64,000 bases of DNA from Paenibacillus sp. D2_2 (GTDB lineage: Bacteria > Bacillota > Bacilli > Paenibacillales > Paenibacillaceae): assembly GCF_031199965.1 (NCBI RefSeq), contig NZ_CP133605.1, positions 3,504,501 through 3,568,500 of the forward strand. Reading direction: 5' to 3'. The notes below the pieces were generated by a model. It was given only the letters and a program-made list of their open reading frames with translations. It ran no database searches and was not told where the DNA came from. Position 1 is the first letter of the stretch, and each line of letters starts with the position of its first letter. Shown here piece after piece: positions 7,283 to 18,199 of the stretch. The position numbers and the translations under genes were made by a program.

Positions 7283-10200
7283 TTGATCAATTATTCACGA
7301 ATGAAAAGTAAGTTAGCCACGGTCATCGTTCTTTTGCTGCTACTGAGTATGTGCACAAATATTTTTGTAAGCGCTTCACAAAATGAGTCGAAATATGCTG
7401 CAAGATCGCTAGCCCCCTAGTCTTAACTGAAAGCACACCTTCCGCCCTTGATGAAACCAATCCTACCGATCACAATGGATCAGGTTCCATTCCCCCGGAG
7501 TCCGACGTAGATAGTCCTGATCCAGAGACACAAGCACCGGAGTCCCCTCCCCTACTCACGGAAACTAAAGACTCCGAGGATGAGGATGAGAACACACTAG
7601 AACAACCACAAACCCTACTAGCCGAAGTGACCAACCTGGAAATCCATTCTCACCAACTCATGATGGAATCTGGAGCCATCCAGCAGTTTGCTGTAAGTTT
7701 GTATGATGAAAATGGTCAAGAAGTAACTGTAACTGAAGGATTAGAGTGGACAGCCGATCCGGGCATCGGCCAGATTAACAAGAACGGTTTATTTACGGCG
7801 AATAGAATCATAGGTGAAGTCAAATACGGTTACGTAACGGCAAGCTATGGCGAACTGTCTGCAGAAGCCCTCGTCTTGGTTGGGAAGGTCTCTGTCGTTA
7901 TTGAAGAATTCGAGTCCATGAATCGTAACGGAATTCCTTTACTGTCAACGGGTGTGATTAATAGTAACCCCTCCAAAGTCGAATTATCCAGTCGCCCCGA
8001 TCCAGTTGTACATGGTGAGCATGCAGCGAAGTTTACATACGACATGTCAGGCACCACGGGACTTCCGCCGCCTACGTCAATCTGCATAATCTGGCTACAG
8101 GAGAACTATATCGACCTTTGGAAGGATCTCCGACCAAGCTGGGTGTCTGGGTATATGGGGATCAGAGTGCCCATTGGTTCCGGGCAAGAATTCGTAATGA
8201 ATCCAATGCATTAGTAGCAACGATTGATTTTACAATGACTTCTAATTTTACTTGGTCGGGTTGGAAATATGTAACCGCAACACTGCCGACGGATCTGACT
8301 GGCCCGCTCAAAATCAGTGATCTGTACCTTGTAGAGACGAAAAATGAGAACAAGAATGCAGGGGTACTGTATTTTGACCGACTCAGTGCTTTCTATTCAA
8401 ATACAGATATCCTCGGCATTGATCTGGAAGGTCTGACTCCGATGAGAGTAAACGAATCAAAGCAGGCCCAGGTCTATGTCACGAGAAATAACGCTACTGC
8501 CCCGGAACTAGTTCATAGTGGCGTAACCTTCCTGAGCAGTCATCCGGAAGTAGCCTCTGTTGATAGTAATGGAACTGTTCAGGCCCACCGTGCTGGTCAG
8601 ACGACGATCATTGCAATGTATAGCACTGGGCAACCTGCTCTATTCGAGCTTACTGTTACGGATGATGAATCTCCGCTAGAATCGATCGAAATATTCGGAC
8701 CTAAAGTCATCGAGCAAGGACGGACCGATCACGTCAAAGTCTTTGCCAGATATGCCAATTATCCGAACTCGATCGAAGTGACTAATGAGGTGAAGTTCAA
8801 CAGTTCAGATTCCTCCATTGCCAGCATTGAAGATGGTGGAGAAGTTACAGGACATAACACAGGTACGGTAACAATTACAGCAGATTATAACGATCAACAA
8901 GCGCATTATTCCTTAGAGATCAATGAGCCTAAACCCGTGCTCGACAAGATCGTATTGTCCGATCTGCAAGCTATGAAAATTGATGAGCAGCAGCAGGCCA
9001 AGGTAACAGCAAAGTTCAACGTACTTGATCAATATCGTGAAGACTTAGACCAAGAGGTAACCACTGGTTCGAGTTATACAAGCAGCAAACCAGGAGTTGC
9101 AGTTATTAATGCCCAAGGAGTAGTCACGGCGAAAAGTATAGGAGCGACGATGATTACAGCAACCTATCAAGGAAAATCACATAGTTATGTTCTCGTAGTG
9201 AATGGAGAGGCTATGATACCTAAACGGGAACTTAGAGCAGCCTGGATTGCCACCGTGGAAAATATCGACTGGCCAGCCAAAGGAACCTTCAATGCCGAGC
9301 AGCAACAAGCCGATTTCATCGCCATTCTCGATGAATTGAAGGCAGATGGGATGAACGCGATTGTCATGCAGGTTAAGCCGACGGCTGACGCTTTCTATCC
9401 TTCGAAATTAGCCCCATGGTCCAAATGGCTTACTGGAGAGCAAGGCAAAGATCCAGGTTACGATCCTCTAGCCTTCATGATTGAAGAGGCACATAAGCGA
9501 AATCTGGAATTCCATGCTTGGTTTAATCCTTACCGCGCGAGTATGGAACCGGATATTAACAGCTTGATTCCGGAGCACCCGCTGCGTCAACATCCAGACT
9601 GGCTGCTCACTTATGGCGGCAGGCTGATTATGGACCCAGGCATTCCTGAGACCCAGCAATATATTATCGACAGCATTATGGAGGTCGTACACAATTATGA
9701 TATCGACGCTGTACATTTCGACGACTACTTCTACCCTTATCCGGTTGCAGGTGTGAATTTCCCGGATGATACCTCCTATAGCAAATATGGAAACGGGATG
9801 AACCGAGAGGATTGGCGCAGGAACAACGTTAATACCTTAATTCAAAATCTGTCTAAAGCCATCAAAGCCGAGAAACCTTATGTTCAATTTGGCATTAGCC
9901 CATTTGGTATCTGGAAGAACCTCTCTTCCGATCCGGCCGGTTCGGATACAAGGGGTACCGAGAGTTACAGCGCGATCTATGCGGATACCCGCAAATGGGT
10001 GCAGGAAGAATGGATTGACTATATAGCCCCGCAGATTTACTGGTATTTCAATTACGGTCCGGCTGCTTACGAGAATCTGATTGATTGGTGGGCTAAGCAA
10101 GTGGATGGCAAGAACGTGCACTTGTACATCGGTCAGGGCGCTTACCGGATCGGATCTGATGATCCGAACTGGCTTGATCCCGATCAGATGCCAAACCAGA

Positions 10201-11624
10201 TTCAGTTCAACCGGAATTTTGACAATGTTAAAGGCAGCATCTTCTTCTCAACCCAGAGTCTTCGCGACAATCCATTAGGCTTCAATGACAGACTGCAACA
10301 AGATCTATATGCCCATCCTGCTCTCATACCTGAAATGAACTGGCTTGGGCAGAAACCAGCTGCACCCACTGAAATGTCCGGGGCTGCCGCCGCATCAGGA
10401 ATTCATCTCGACTGGCAGGAAACACAGGATGAAGTTGCTTATTATGTGGTCTACCGGAGTGTTGGAGATCAGGCTCCAGACACCAGCAATCCGGCAAATA
10501 TTTATGATCAAGTAAGAAGGGCCTCTGGCAATCATCAACAATTCATCGATCATGACGTAGAGCTAGGCAAAACCTACACCTATACCATTACAGCGCTAAA
10601 TCGGGCACATCAGGAAAGCGATTCTAGTCAGCATGTTACTGTCGATGCAAAGAAACTGGAACCGATCCAATCCATCGAATTTCAGAAAATACCAACTCTC
10701 TACACAGGCAATACCCATCAAATATCAATTAAAGCGAATTATAAGGGTAGTACAGAACAGTTAACGATCAATGATGAAATGGCATTCTCAAGCAGTAATA
10801 CGAGAATAGCCACGATTGATAATCGTGGATTAGTCAAAGCCATTGCCGCGGGCAAAACAACCCTTACCGTAAAATATCAGTCATTAACTGCTTTATATGA
10901 GCTGACGGTTTTAAGCAGTACTACGGGAGGCGGAAACAATCCTGGCGAAGGCTCAGGTGGCAGTTCTGGAGGTTCAGGCAGCACTCCGTCAACTCCACCA
11001 TCCAAGAACCCACCTACAAATCCGCCAGGTGAGGATACGAACAATAATCAAGATCCAGGCGGTGACAGCTCCCAAGAACCATCTAACGTAACATTGTCCG
11101 ATATTTCCGGTCATTGGGCGGAGGAATCCATTCTTCAGGCTGTTCAGCAAAAATGGATTAACGGTTATGAGGATGGGACGTTCAGACCGAATCAACCCGT
11201 GAACCGCGAACAATTCGCTGTAATGCTTAGCCGGGCACTGAAGCTGGAGGGCACCGAAACGTCCGTTTCATTTGCAGATGCAGACAAAATATCTTCCTGG
11301 GCAAGGCCATACATCGCCAAAGTGTTGGAATCTAACATTATCAATGGCTATCAGGATCACACCTTTAGACCAGGTCAACAGATCAACCGGGCAGAAATGG
11401 CCGCTATGATCGTAAGGGCATTAGGTATTGAGCCGGATTCGAACGCAGAGCTGCCATTCACTGACGCGAAGTCGATTCCTGCATGGGCCCGTCCGTATGT
11501 GGCCGCCGCCTATCAAGCTGGTATCATTCAAGGCAGAGGCAATCAAGCATTAGCTCCAAATGAAAGTGCTACCCGAGCGGAAGCGTTAATTATGATCTTG
11601 AGAATGCTGCAATATATGAAGTAA
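7283..11624 (+). pseudogene. SLH-anchored surface protein with GHL10 glycoside hydrolase-like domain, two frameshifts
   Basis: Start TTG 7283, after GAAGGAGAGAG. Restored length is 1447 aa. Order: signal peptide (about 1-40, KLATVIVLLLLLSMCTNIF); acidic Pro-rich linker (45-113); Ig-like segment; beta-sandwich, carbohydrate-binding-like region (about 205-373); three Big_2 repeats (about 375-640); GHL10/DUF187 TIM-barrel domain (about 644-1019; RELRAAWIATVENIDWP, HAWFNPYR, VHFDDYFYPYP); fibronectin III (1022-1123); Big_2 (1126-1211); Gly/Ser/Pro linker; three SLH domains (1271-1447) that bind pyruvylated wall polymer. Breaks: one C lost at 7413-7417 (in-frame TAG follows) and one G lost at 8058-8060. 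GHL10 proteins (YngK-like) are presumed glycosidases; the substrate is unknown. A terminator follows. Confidence 0.88.
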
Positions 11625-11650
11625 CGCTAAAGCTCCTGGAAATAACCCAA

Positions 11651-11692
11651 AAGTCCCCTGGCTGTTCTAATGACAACCAGGGGACTTTTTTA
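11651..11692. terminator. Rho-independent terminator between convergent genes
   Basis: AAGTCCCCTGG pairs with CCAGGGGACTT across a 16-base loop, followed by TTTTT on the plus strand. It ends the SLH protein gene and, reversed (tail TTTTGGG), may also serve the convergent transporter gene. Confidence 0.9.
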
Positions 11693-11700
11693 TCTCGTAT

Positions 11701-13212
11701 TTATGCTTTTGCCGGGTTCGCAGTAATCTCCTCAGCACCTTTCCCACCACGATCGATCTTTACTTTTCGGATGAAGAAGGATAGGACAAAGGCAACGGCC
11801 GTAATTCCAGTTGCAATGACAAAGGCATAGTCGATACCGTTAATCGTCGCTTCCTTCGTGATATGCGCTAACTGCTGAGCATTGGCTGGGTCCTTCGGAT
11901 TAATGCCCGCAGCGATAATTTGGGCCGTCACCTGGCTCTTGGTCCGCGTTGTCATTACCGACACGAGCAGTGCTGTGCCGAGCGCCCCGGCAATCGTCCG
12001 TAAGGTATTAGACATCGCCGTGCCATGTGCGTTAAGTTTGGCAGGAAGCTGATTCAGACCTGCTGTCTGTATCGGCATCATTAGGAGTGACATCCCAAAC
12101 ATCCGCACAGTATACGTTACCAGAAGATGATCATAGCTAGTGCTGTCCGTCAAATGACTGAATTCCCAAGTCGCTACGATCGTGATCCCGAGACCAACAA
12201 CCGCCAGCAACCTGGCCCCAATCTTGTCAAAAATCATACCCGTGATCGGCGACATGATCCCCATCAATAGTGCTCCCGGCATTAACAGTAGTCCCGCATG
12301 TAGTGGAGTAAAGCCGCGAATGCTCTGCAAATAAATCGGTAGTAAGATCATGGCCGCATATAAAGCCATCGTAACAACTACATTGATAACCGTCGTCAAA
12401 GCGAACATGTCGTATTTAAACACTCTAAATTCGAGCATAGGATGTTCACTTCTCAACTGACGTATCAGGAATAGCACCAAAGCAATGACACCTACACCCA
12501 GAGTGACCATAACTATACTAGAGCCCCAACCTTTGCTGCCCGCTTCACTGAAGCCATACAATACGCCGCCAAAGCCAATCGTTGATAGAACAACTGACAG
12601 CTTATCCAATTTAGGCCGCGCGACCTCCGTCACATTCTTCATAAATATAATACCCAATATAATGGACAATAGCGCGAAAGGCAAAATGATCCAGAACAAG
12701 GTATGCCAGGATTGGTGCTGAATCACCCATCCGGACAGTGTCGGACCAAAGGCCGGAGCGAAGTTCATCGCAATCCCCATCGTCCCCATCGCCTGTCCAC
12801 GCTTCTCAATTGGAAAAATCGTCAGGAACACGACGACCATCATTGGCATTAAAATACCGGCACCCGCAGCCTGAATGAGACGTCCCACCAATACCATGGC
12901 AAAACTAGAGCCGATTCCGCACACTAGTGTCCCCAGCGCAAATAAACTCATGGCCGAAATAAATAAGGCACGTGTCGTAAACCGCTCCATGAAATAGGCG
13001 CTCACCGGGATCAACACCCCGTTAACCAACATGAAGCCAGTGGTAAGCCATTGAATCGTAGTCGTCGACACATTGAGGTCGAGCATCATTTGTGGCAGAG
13101 CCACATTCATCAAGGTTTGATTCAAAATAGCGACAAAAGCCCCAATCATCAAGGCCATAACGATCGGCCATCTTTTAAATGGCAGTTCTGATGTCTTTTC
13201 TTTATTGCTCAT
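11701..13212 (-). CDS. DHA2-family (EmrB/QacA) MFS multidrug exporter, 14 TM
   Basis: 503 residues, start ATG 13212 after AAGGGGCTATCG. The N-terminal half shows the MFS signatures VAILNQTLMNVALPQM (motif D1) and LVGRLIQAAGAGILMPMM (motif C region), followed by MNFAPAFGPTLSGW, the motif C of drug exporters. Fourteen hydrophobic segments fit the DHA2 type (MdeP/LmrB-like), which expels drugs in exchange for protons. The C-terminal tail is basic and cytosolic. No regulator gene is adjacent; the upstream 246 bases are shared with the divergent chemoreceptor gene. Intact. Confidence 0.9.
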   Translation of the reverse strand: MSNKEKTSELPFKRWPIVMALMIGAFVAILNQTLMNVALPQMMLDLNVSTTTIQWLTTGFMLVNGVLIPVSAYFMERFTTRALFISAMSLFALGTLVCGIGSSFAMVLVGRLIQAAGAGILMPMMVVVFLTIFPIEKRGQAMGTMGIAMNFAPAFGPTLSGWVIQHQSWHTLFWIILPFALLSIILGIIFMKNVTEVARPKLDKLSVVLSTIGFGGVLYGFSEAGSKGWGSSIVMVTLGVGVIALVLFLIRQLRSEHPMLEFRVFKYDMFALTTVINVVVTMALYAAMILLPIYLQSIRGFTPLHAGLLLMPGALLMGIMSPITGMIFDKIGARLLAVVGLGITIVATWEFSHLTDSTSYDHLLVTYTVRMFGMSLLMMPIQTAGLNQLPAKLNAHGTAMSNTLRTIAGALGTALLVSVMTTRTKSQVTAQIIAAGINPKDPANAQQLAHITKEATINGIDYAFVIATGITAVAFVLSFFIRKVKIDRGGKGAEEITANPAKA

Positions 13213-13410
13213 CGATAGCCCCTTCTCTTATTTTGTCGAAAATTTTAATTATTCATCAATCTGTGTCTAAGATCTGCTTTAATTTATTTTTCACCTATAT
13301 CTATAATGCCTGAAACAGCCCAAGTATATTTCAGTCCTATAATGATCCATTCATCTCAAAGATTGGAAGAAAACATCAAATTCCTTGTATCCCCTTTCAT
13401 AACTCGATGA

Positions 13411-13416
13411 TATAAT
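13411..13416 (+). promoter_or_regulatory. Candidate -10 box upstream of the chemoreceptor gene
   Basis: A perfect TATAAT lies 42 bases before the ATG at 13459. No good -35 is found at 17 bases; TTGTAT lies at 20 bases. A GATGATATAA context is visible. The promoter class cannot be decided by eye. Confidence 0.4.
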
Positions 13417-13458
13417 TGTGGTAGGATTATCCTAATTTACAAGGAGGTCAACATCCCT

Positions 13459-14708
13459 ATGTCATGGTTCAACAGACTACCCCTTAATCAGAAGATTACA
13501 GCAGCATGTTATCTTGTGGCCGCACTTTTTGCCGTTCCGACACTTATCGCCTTTATACTGGTCGGCAAAACTGTAGTCGGAATCTGTGTAATCGCTGTCT
13601 TAGCGGGACTTACCTATCCATTTACTCGCTATCTACAGACAGCACTTACTAGTTCCTTTGACGACATTTCGAATGCTTCGGCAAAAATCGCCAAAGGAGA
13701 TTTCACCAGTCGAATTATGGAATCAGGGGAATGGTGAACCTAAATCGTTCCTTTAACAGTATGGTGGACAAGCTGCGCAAGATACTCCAGGAAACCTCGG
13801 ATATCACTCGCAAGGTTATGGACTCCAGTAGGTCCATCTCAGACCGCAACGAGGAACTGGTTGAGGTTATGACCCAGGTCGCTCAATCGTCCAATGAACT
13901 CGCCCTCGGTGCGAACGAAATCTCGGATGACGTAGGAAGAATGAAGGACTCTATCGGTGAAATTGAGACTAAGGTGAGCAATTACGCGGAATCGACTCAC
14001 GTCATGAACAACCGTTCTTCTGACATGCTGAAGCTTGTAGAGAAAGGCCGTGATTCCGTCGCCATGCAGGCCGATGGGATGAAGAAGAACATCAATGCCA
14101 CCGAGAAGGTTGCTGAGTCCATTGATGCACTGGCCATCAATGCAAAGGGAATAACTAAAATTACTGCAACAATCTCTGAGATCGCAGAACAGACCAACCT
14201 GCTCTCACTCAATGCCTCTATCGAAGCAGCTAGAGCCGGTGAACATGGTGCAGGCTTTGCTGTAGTTGCCCAAGAAGTACGCAAACTGGCGGAAGAATCA
14301 ACAACTTCTACGAAGGAAGTATTCAACCTCGTTAGAAGCATTGAACAAGACGTTCAGCGCGCGAGCCAGAACATCAAGATCAACGAGGAAGTCGTACATC
14401 AACAGAGCGAGATGATCCGTGAAGCAGAGCAGATCTTCCAACAGATCGTGCAAAGTGTTCAGTACATTACTGAACAGATCGCTGGATTTACGCAGGAGAG
14501 CGAATCGATGTTGGAAAGTGCCCACAATATCTCGGCCTCTATCCAGAACATCTCGGCTATTACTCAGCAATCCGCTGCAGGGACGGAACAAGTATCAGCC
14601 TCGATGAACGAACAGATCAATTCCGTTCAGGCGCTCGCAAAGGATATTGAGGAAATGAAAAATTCAGTATTCCAGTTACAAAAGACAATACATATCTTCA
14701 AATTTTAA
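13459..14708 (+). pseudogene. Methyl-accepting chemotaxis protein, one frameshift
   Basis: ATG 13459 follows ACAAGGAGGTCAACATCCCT. The N-terminus has two hydrophobic segments with almost no extracellular loop (ITAACYLVAALFAVPTLIAF and a second at about 40-58), then a HAMP-like linker ([15 protein letters not shown]), and a cytoplasmic signalling domain whose hairpin tip reads [20 protein letters not shown] and [17 protein letters not shown]. One base is missing at 13726-13731 (GGGGAATGG); restored length is 416 aa. Lack of a sensing domain suggests it senses through the membrane or cytoplasm. It would signal to CheA/CheW. The stop codon abuts a dispersed repeat at 14709. Confidence 0.88.
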
Positions 14709-14745
14709 TAGAGGTTGTTTTAAAAAGTCCTGACTTTTTAAACTC
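14709..14745 (+). repeat. Gene-end repeat, copy C (minimal form)
   Basis: Starts TAGAGGTTGTTTTAAAAAG directly after the chemoreceptor stop TAA. The AAAAAGTC arm is followed after a few bases by GACTTTTTAAAC, so it folds into a hairpin. It is the terminal-arms-only version of longer copies at 28722-28799 and 46132-46238. Confidence 0.65.
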
Positions 14746-14780
14746 GCACTAATAGTAAATGTGTATGAATTACTTCTAAA

Positions 14781-14817
14781 GAAAGGGCCACATTCTCGTG
14801 AGAATGTGGCCCTTTCT
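14781..14817. terminator. Bidirectional rho-independent terminator
   Basis: AGAAAGGGCCACATTCTC-GT-GAGAATGTGGCCCTTTCT: an 18-bp perfect stem ending in T/A-rich sequence, between the convergent chemoreceptor and alpha-galactosidase genes. Confidence 0.9.
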
Positions 14818-14835
14818 AAATTAATTCTTATTCGT

Positions 14836-17017
14836 CTAACAACAACGTAAATGAATGACCATACTTGTAAAATCCCCTTGTAGCGATACCGGCAATCCAG
14901 CCGACATCAATCGGTCGCCTCCGTATACCTCTTGACTTCCTTCCAAGCAATAATCCCGTTCAGGATCAAGCCCTTCTAGCTTGATGAAACGAATCGGACC
15001 GTTAGGCTCTGCTAATACTTGATAATAGAACAGCAGCGCTTCAGATTGATCTTCACTTACGAATATCCATGCAGTTTCATGGCCTTCGAAGGGGCTTCGC
15101 AGCCTGAACATATCACCCTGCTGAACAAGGGGGCGAATACGCTTATAGGTCGCAATCTGCGCCTTGGCGATCTCCTTATCTTCATCCGTAAACTTGCTTA
15201 GATCCAGCTCATACCCAAAGTTCCCAGACATGGCTACATCCCCGCGGAAAGCAAGTGATGTGATCCGCCCGACCTGGTGGTTAGGTACAGCCGAGACATG
15301 AGCTCCCATCGTGGATACCGGGTATACGATGCTAGTTCCATATTGGATCTTCAGCCGTTCAACGGCATCTGTATCATCGCTAGTCCAGGTCTGTGGCATA
15401 TAATAGAGCATCCCAGGATCGAAACGTCCCCGCCGCCTGAACAGCTCTCGAACAATACATGCGGGAACTGACTCGTGATTCGCTCTAGTAAGGCATAAAG
15501 TCCCAACATATATCGATGGGCGGTCTCTGATTGCCGCTCCGGTAAGAGAGCAGCAGAGCCGATCTCGGTCATATTTCGGTTCATATCCCATTTTACGTAG
15601 GAGATCGGTACGCTCGATAATAAGTCGCTGAGCCTTTCATACAGATATTCCTGCACATCCTTCCTGGACATGTCAAGGATAAGCTGCTGTCTTGCCTCGG
15701 TACGGCGACGGCCGGGAACATGTAGACACCATTCCGGATGCGCTCGATATAGCTCACTATCGGGCGATACCATCTCAGGCTCGAACCATAAGCCGAATTG
15801 CATACCGTTGGCCTTAACGCGTGATGCTAATTCGTCAAGGCCTTGTGGAAGCTTACAGAGATCAGCATACCAATCCCCTAGAGAACTATTATCTGCATCG
15901 CGGTGTCCGAACCAGCCATCGTCCAGCACGAATAGCTCAATACCAAGCTCAGCACCCGCCTTGGCAATTTCCTCGATTTTATCAGCGTTAAAATTAAAAT
16001 AAGTAGCCTCCCAATTATTTACAAGAACAGGCCGCTGTGCATCACGATGCTGTCCTCTACATAGACGAGTGCGGTACAGTTTGTGATATATCCGCGACAT
16101 TCCGCCTATCCCTTCAGCAGAATAGACCATAATCGCCTCCGGAGTCTGGAAGCTCTCACCTTGCTGCAACCTCCAACCAAAATCAAATGGTTGAATCCCC
16201 ATGGAGAATCGTGTAGTTCCATACTGGTCAACCTCCGCCTGGGCCAAGAAGCTCCCACTGTAGACAAGACTGAACCCGTATACCTCGCCTTGACGTTCAT
16301 TCGCATCAGATCGAAGCAAGGCAAAGAAAGGATTCATATTATGTGAGCTTGCCCCTCTACGGCTGCCGATCGCCGTAATTCCCTGAGCAAGCCGCTTCCT
16401 CTCGACATGGCGCTCTCGCGCCCAGGAACCATGCAAATACAAGCTATCGAACCCAAAATCCGGGAAATCAAGCGAGATACTCATCGCCTGTTCCAGATCC
16501 ATCACTCCTTGACCCTGGTTGACAAGCTTAACAGATCTCGCGATCGCATCGATATTCGCAAATACGCTATAGTTTAGAATGACGACAAGACCAGAATAAC
16601 CATCATAAAGCTCAAGTTCTAGTGTCTCCGCTTCATCTGGCTGCTCCACATAGACGGCGGGCAGTCCGTCCAAGGCCGGCTTACCAGGAATAATCCGGTG
16701 TGATCTGTACTGCAACTCTGTAATACGCGTACCATCGGACAAAGTAACCTGATAAGCAGGATAACGGAAATCTCCTGTACCGTATTGAGGGTATTCTTGG
16801 GGAGAGCATCCAACGACAACGATGGATCTCCCGGTAGGCTTGGGCTGAAGGACGCCCGTCCCGTATGTACTAGCATTCCGTCCAGATTGCTGTCCTGGCG
16901 CAGCCTTTTTCCATAATAGACATGTGCCGCATATCCTTGTACCAATTGAATCAAATAACTCGAATTGACCGTCTGTAAATGAAAGATTCCCTTAGCTTCA
17001 TCAAAAAAAACAGGCAT
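14836..17017 (-). pseudogene. GH36 alpha-galactosidase, two frameshifts
   Basis: ATG 17017 (MPVFFDEAKGIFHLQ), after a TAGGAGGAGAAGAC site. Restored length 727 aa, usual for family 36. N-terminal beta-supersandwich (about 1-330), then the TIM barrel with FVLDDGWFGHRDADNSS, YVKWDMNRNMTE (Asp nucleophile), FESCSGGGGRFDPGMLYYMP and TSDDTDAVERL (acid/base Asp), then a C-terminal beta domain ending EVYGGDRLMSAGLPV. One base is missing in each of the G/C4 runs at 16799-16802 and 15428-15431. It removes alpha-1,6-galactose from raffinose-type oligosaccharides or galactomannan in the cytosol (no signal peptide). No sugar transporter is adjacent. Confidence 0.93.
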
Positions 17018-17146
17018 GTCTTCTCCTCCTAAGTCTTGTTCATTAATACTGTGCGCGCTCCCTTTATTCTACTATGTGTCCGTACAGCCGTAACGATAAT
17101 TAAGTGATTTGCTATATGGACTTTTGTGTTATTTTACAAAAATAAA

Positions 17147-17171
17147 GACAGAACCTGGAAAGTTCCGTCTT
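17147..17171 (-). terminator. Terminator of the GGDEF gene
   Basis: Read on the minus strand: AGACGGAAC-TTTCCAG-GTTCTGTCT, then TTATTTTTGT. A nine-pair stem with one mismatch and a U-rich tail, 30 bases after the GGDEF stop. Confidence 0.75.
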
Positions 17172-17202
17172 GGATTTGCAACTTATATGTATATTCAAAA
17201 GC

Positions 17203-17871
17203 TCAATTTGCACTACTCTTCTTCTTGATTACTTGGAGCGGCTCTACTTTGGCTATATCTATGATCTTACTGCTCTTATAAACCGTATAACGATTCTTAC
17301 CCAACCGCTTAGCCCGATACATTGCAACATCCGCTTCCTTCTGCATACGGCGCTGATCTGCCCGCTGTCCATCAGCCATACTGATACCAATACTACCTGT
17401 AATCGCGATATCCTGTCCTTCGATATAGTAAGGTCTACATATTTTACCTAATATCAACCCCGCGAGAATTTCGACTGTATCCGGCTCACAATTCTTAAGA
17501 ATTATCATGAATTCATCGCCACCGACGCGATAGGCTTGTTGATGCTTATTCGTTACCCTTTTCAAATCTTTGCCGACTGCACGAAGTAGCATGTCCCCCA
17601 TATGATGGCCGAAAGTATCATTAACTTCTTTGAAATAATCGAGATCAAGGCTCATCACCGCAAGATTACCCTTGCCATTATATTTCTTCCAGAACCGATC
17701 TAACCCATTTCGATTATATAACCCGGTTACCGTATCACGATATGCAAGACGCCTCAATCTGGAGCGTTCGCTAAAGGTAACATGTAAGACGAGGCCTATT
17801 AGGACTAATACAGTAACATTAACGACGTACGCCCAGCTTGGAATACCAGCAAATATTGTACTCATGTTCAT
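17203..17871 (-). CDS. Membrane-anchored diguanylate cyclase (GGDEF)
   Basis: About 222 residues from ATG 17871; TTG 17877 and ATG 17865 are alternative starts and no clear ribosome binding site separates them. One N-terminal membrane helix (AYVVNVTVLVLIGLVLHVTF, about 15-35) leads straight into a GGDEF domain: RDTVTGLYNRNGLDRF, MSLDLDYFKEVNDTFGHHMG (metal Asp) and YRVGGDEFMIIL (active site). The I-site RxxD that should lie just before the A-site is absent (NKHQ there), so product inhibition is unlikely. It makes cyclic di-GMP from two GTP. No sensory domain is fused. Monocistronic by its own terminator. Confidence 0.9.
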   Translation of the reverse strand: MNMSTIFAGIPSWAYVVNVTVLVLIGLVLHVTFSERSRLRRLAYRDTVTGLYNRNGLDRFWKKYNGKGNLAVMSLDLDYFKEVNDTFGHHMGDMLLRAVGKDLKRVTNKHQQAYRVGGDEFMIILKNCEPDTVEILAGLILGKICRPYYIEGQDIAITGSIGISMADGQRADQRRMQKEADVAMYRAKRLGKNRYTVYKSSKIIDIAKVEPLQVIKKKSSAN

Positions 17872-18080
17872 CACCAACCAAATCTATTTTCCAATAAGAA
17901 CATTTCATTTTGAACAGGAAAACTATTCTTTATAATATACAGGTTTGATAGAATCAACTCAAGCTCTAGATCCTGTGTAGTTATAATAGCATGGTCAATA
18001 CTCAAAAAGACATAAGACGTCAGTAGGATTAACGTTAATCAATAGAGTACACAATTACCCTCTACAATTTCTCTACGAAT

Positions 18081-18155
18081 AAAAAAAAACGCTTGTTCAG
18101 TACCTTGGAATCCTTCTGAGACCGCCTGATCTCGATCAAAGTACCGAAAAAGCGT
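18081..18155 (-). terminator. Long-hairpin terminator in the 17878-18199 gap
   Basis: On the minus strand ACGCTTTTTCGGTAC (from 18155) pairs with GTACTGAACAAGCGT and is followed by a run of nine T. It ends the gene at 18200-18954. In the rest of the 322-base gap I see only the upstream region of the GGDEF gene. Confidence 0.7.
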
Positions 18156-18199
18156 CCGCTCCGTCCGAGAGTAACTATATATCCGAAAATCTCTCAATT

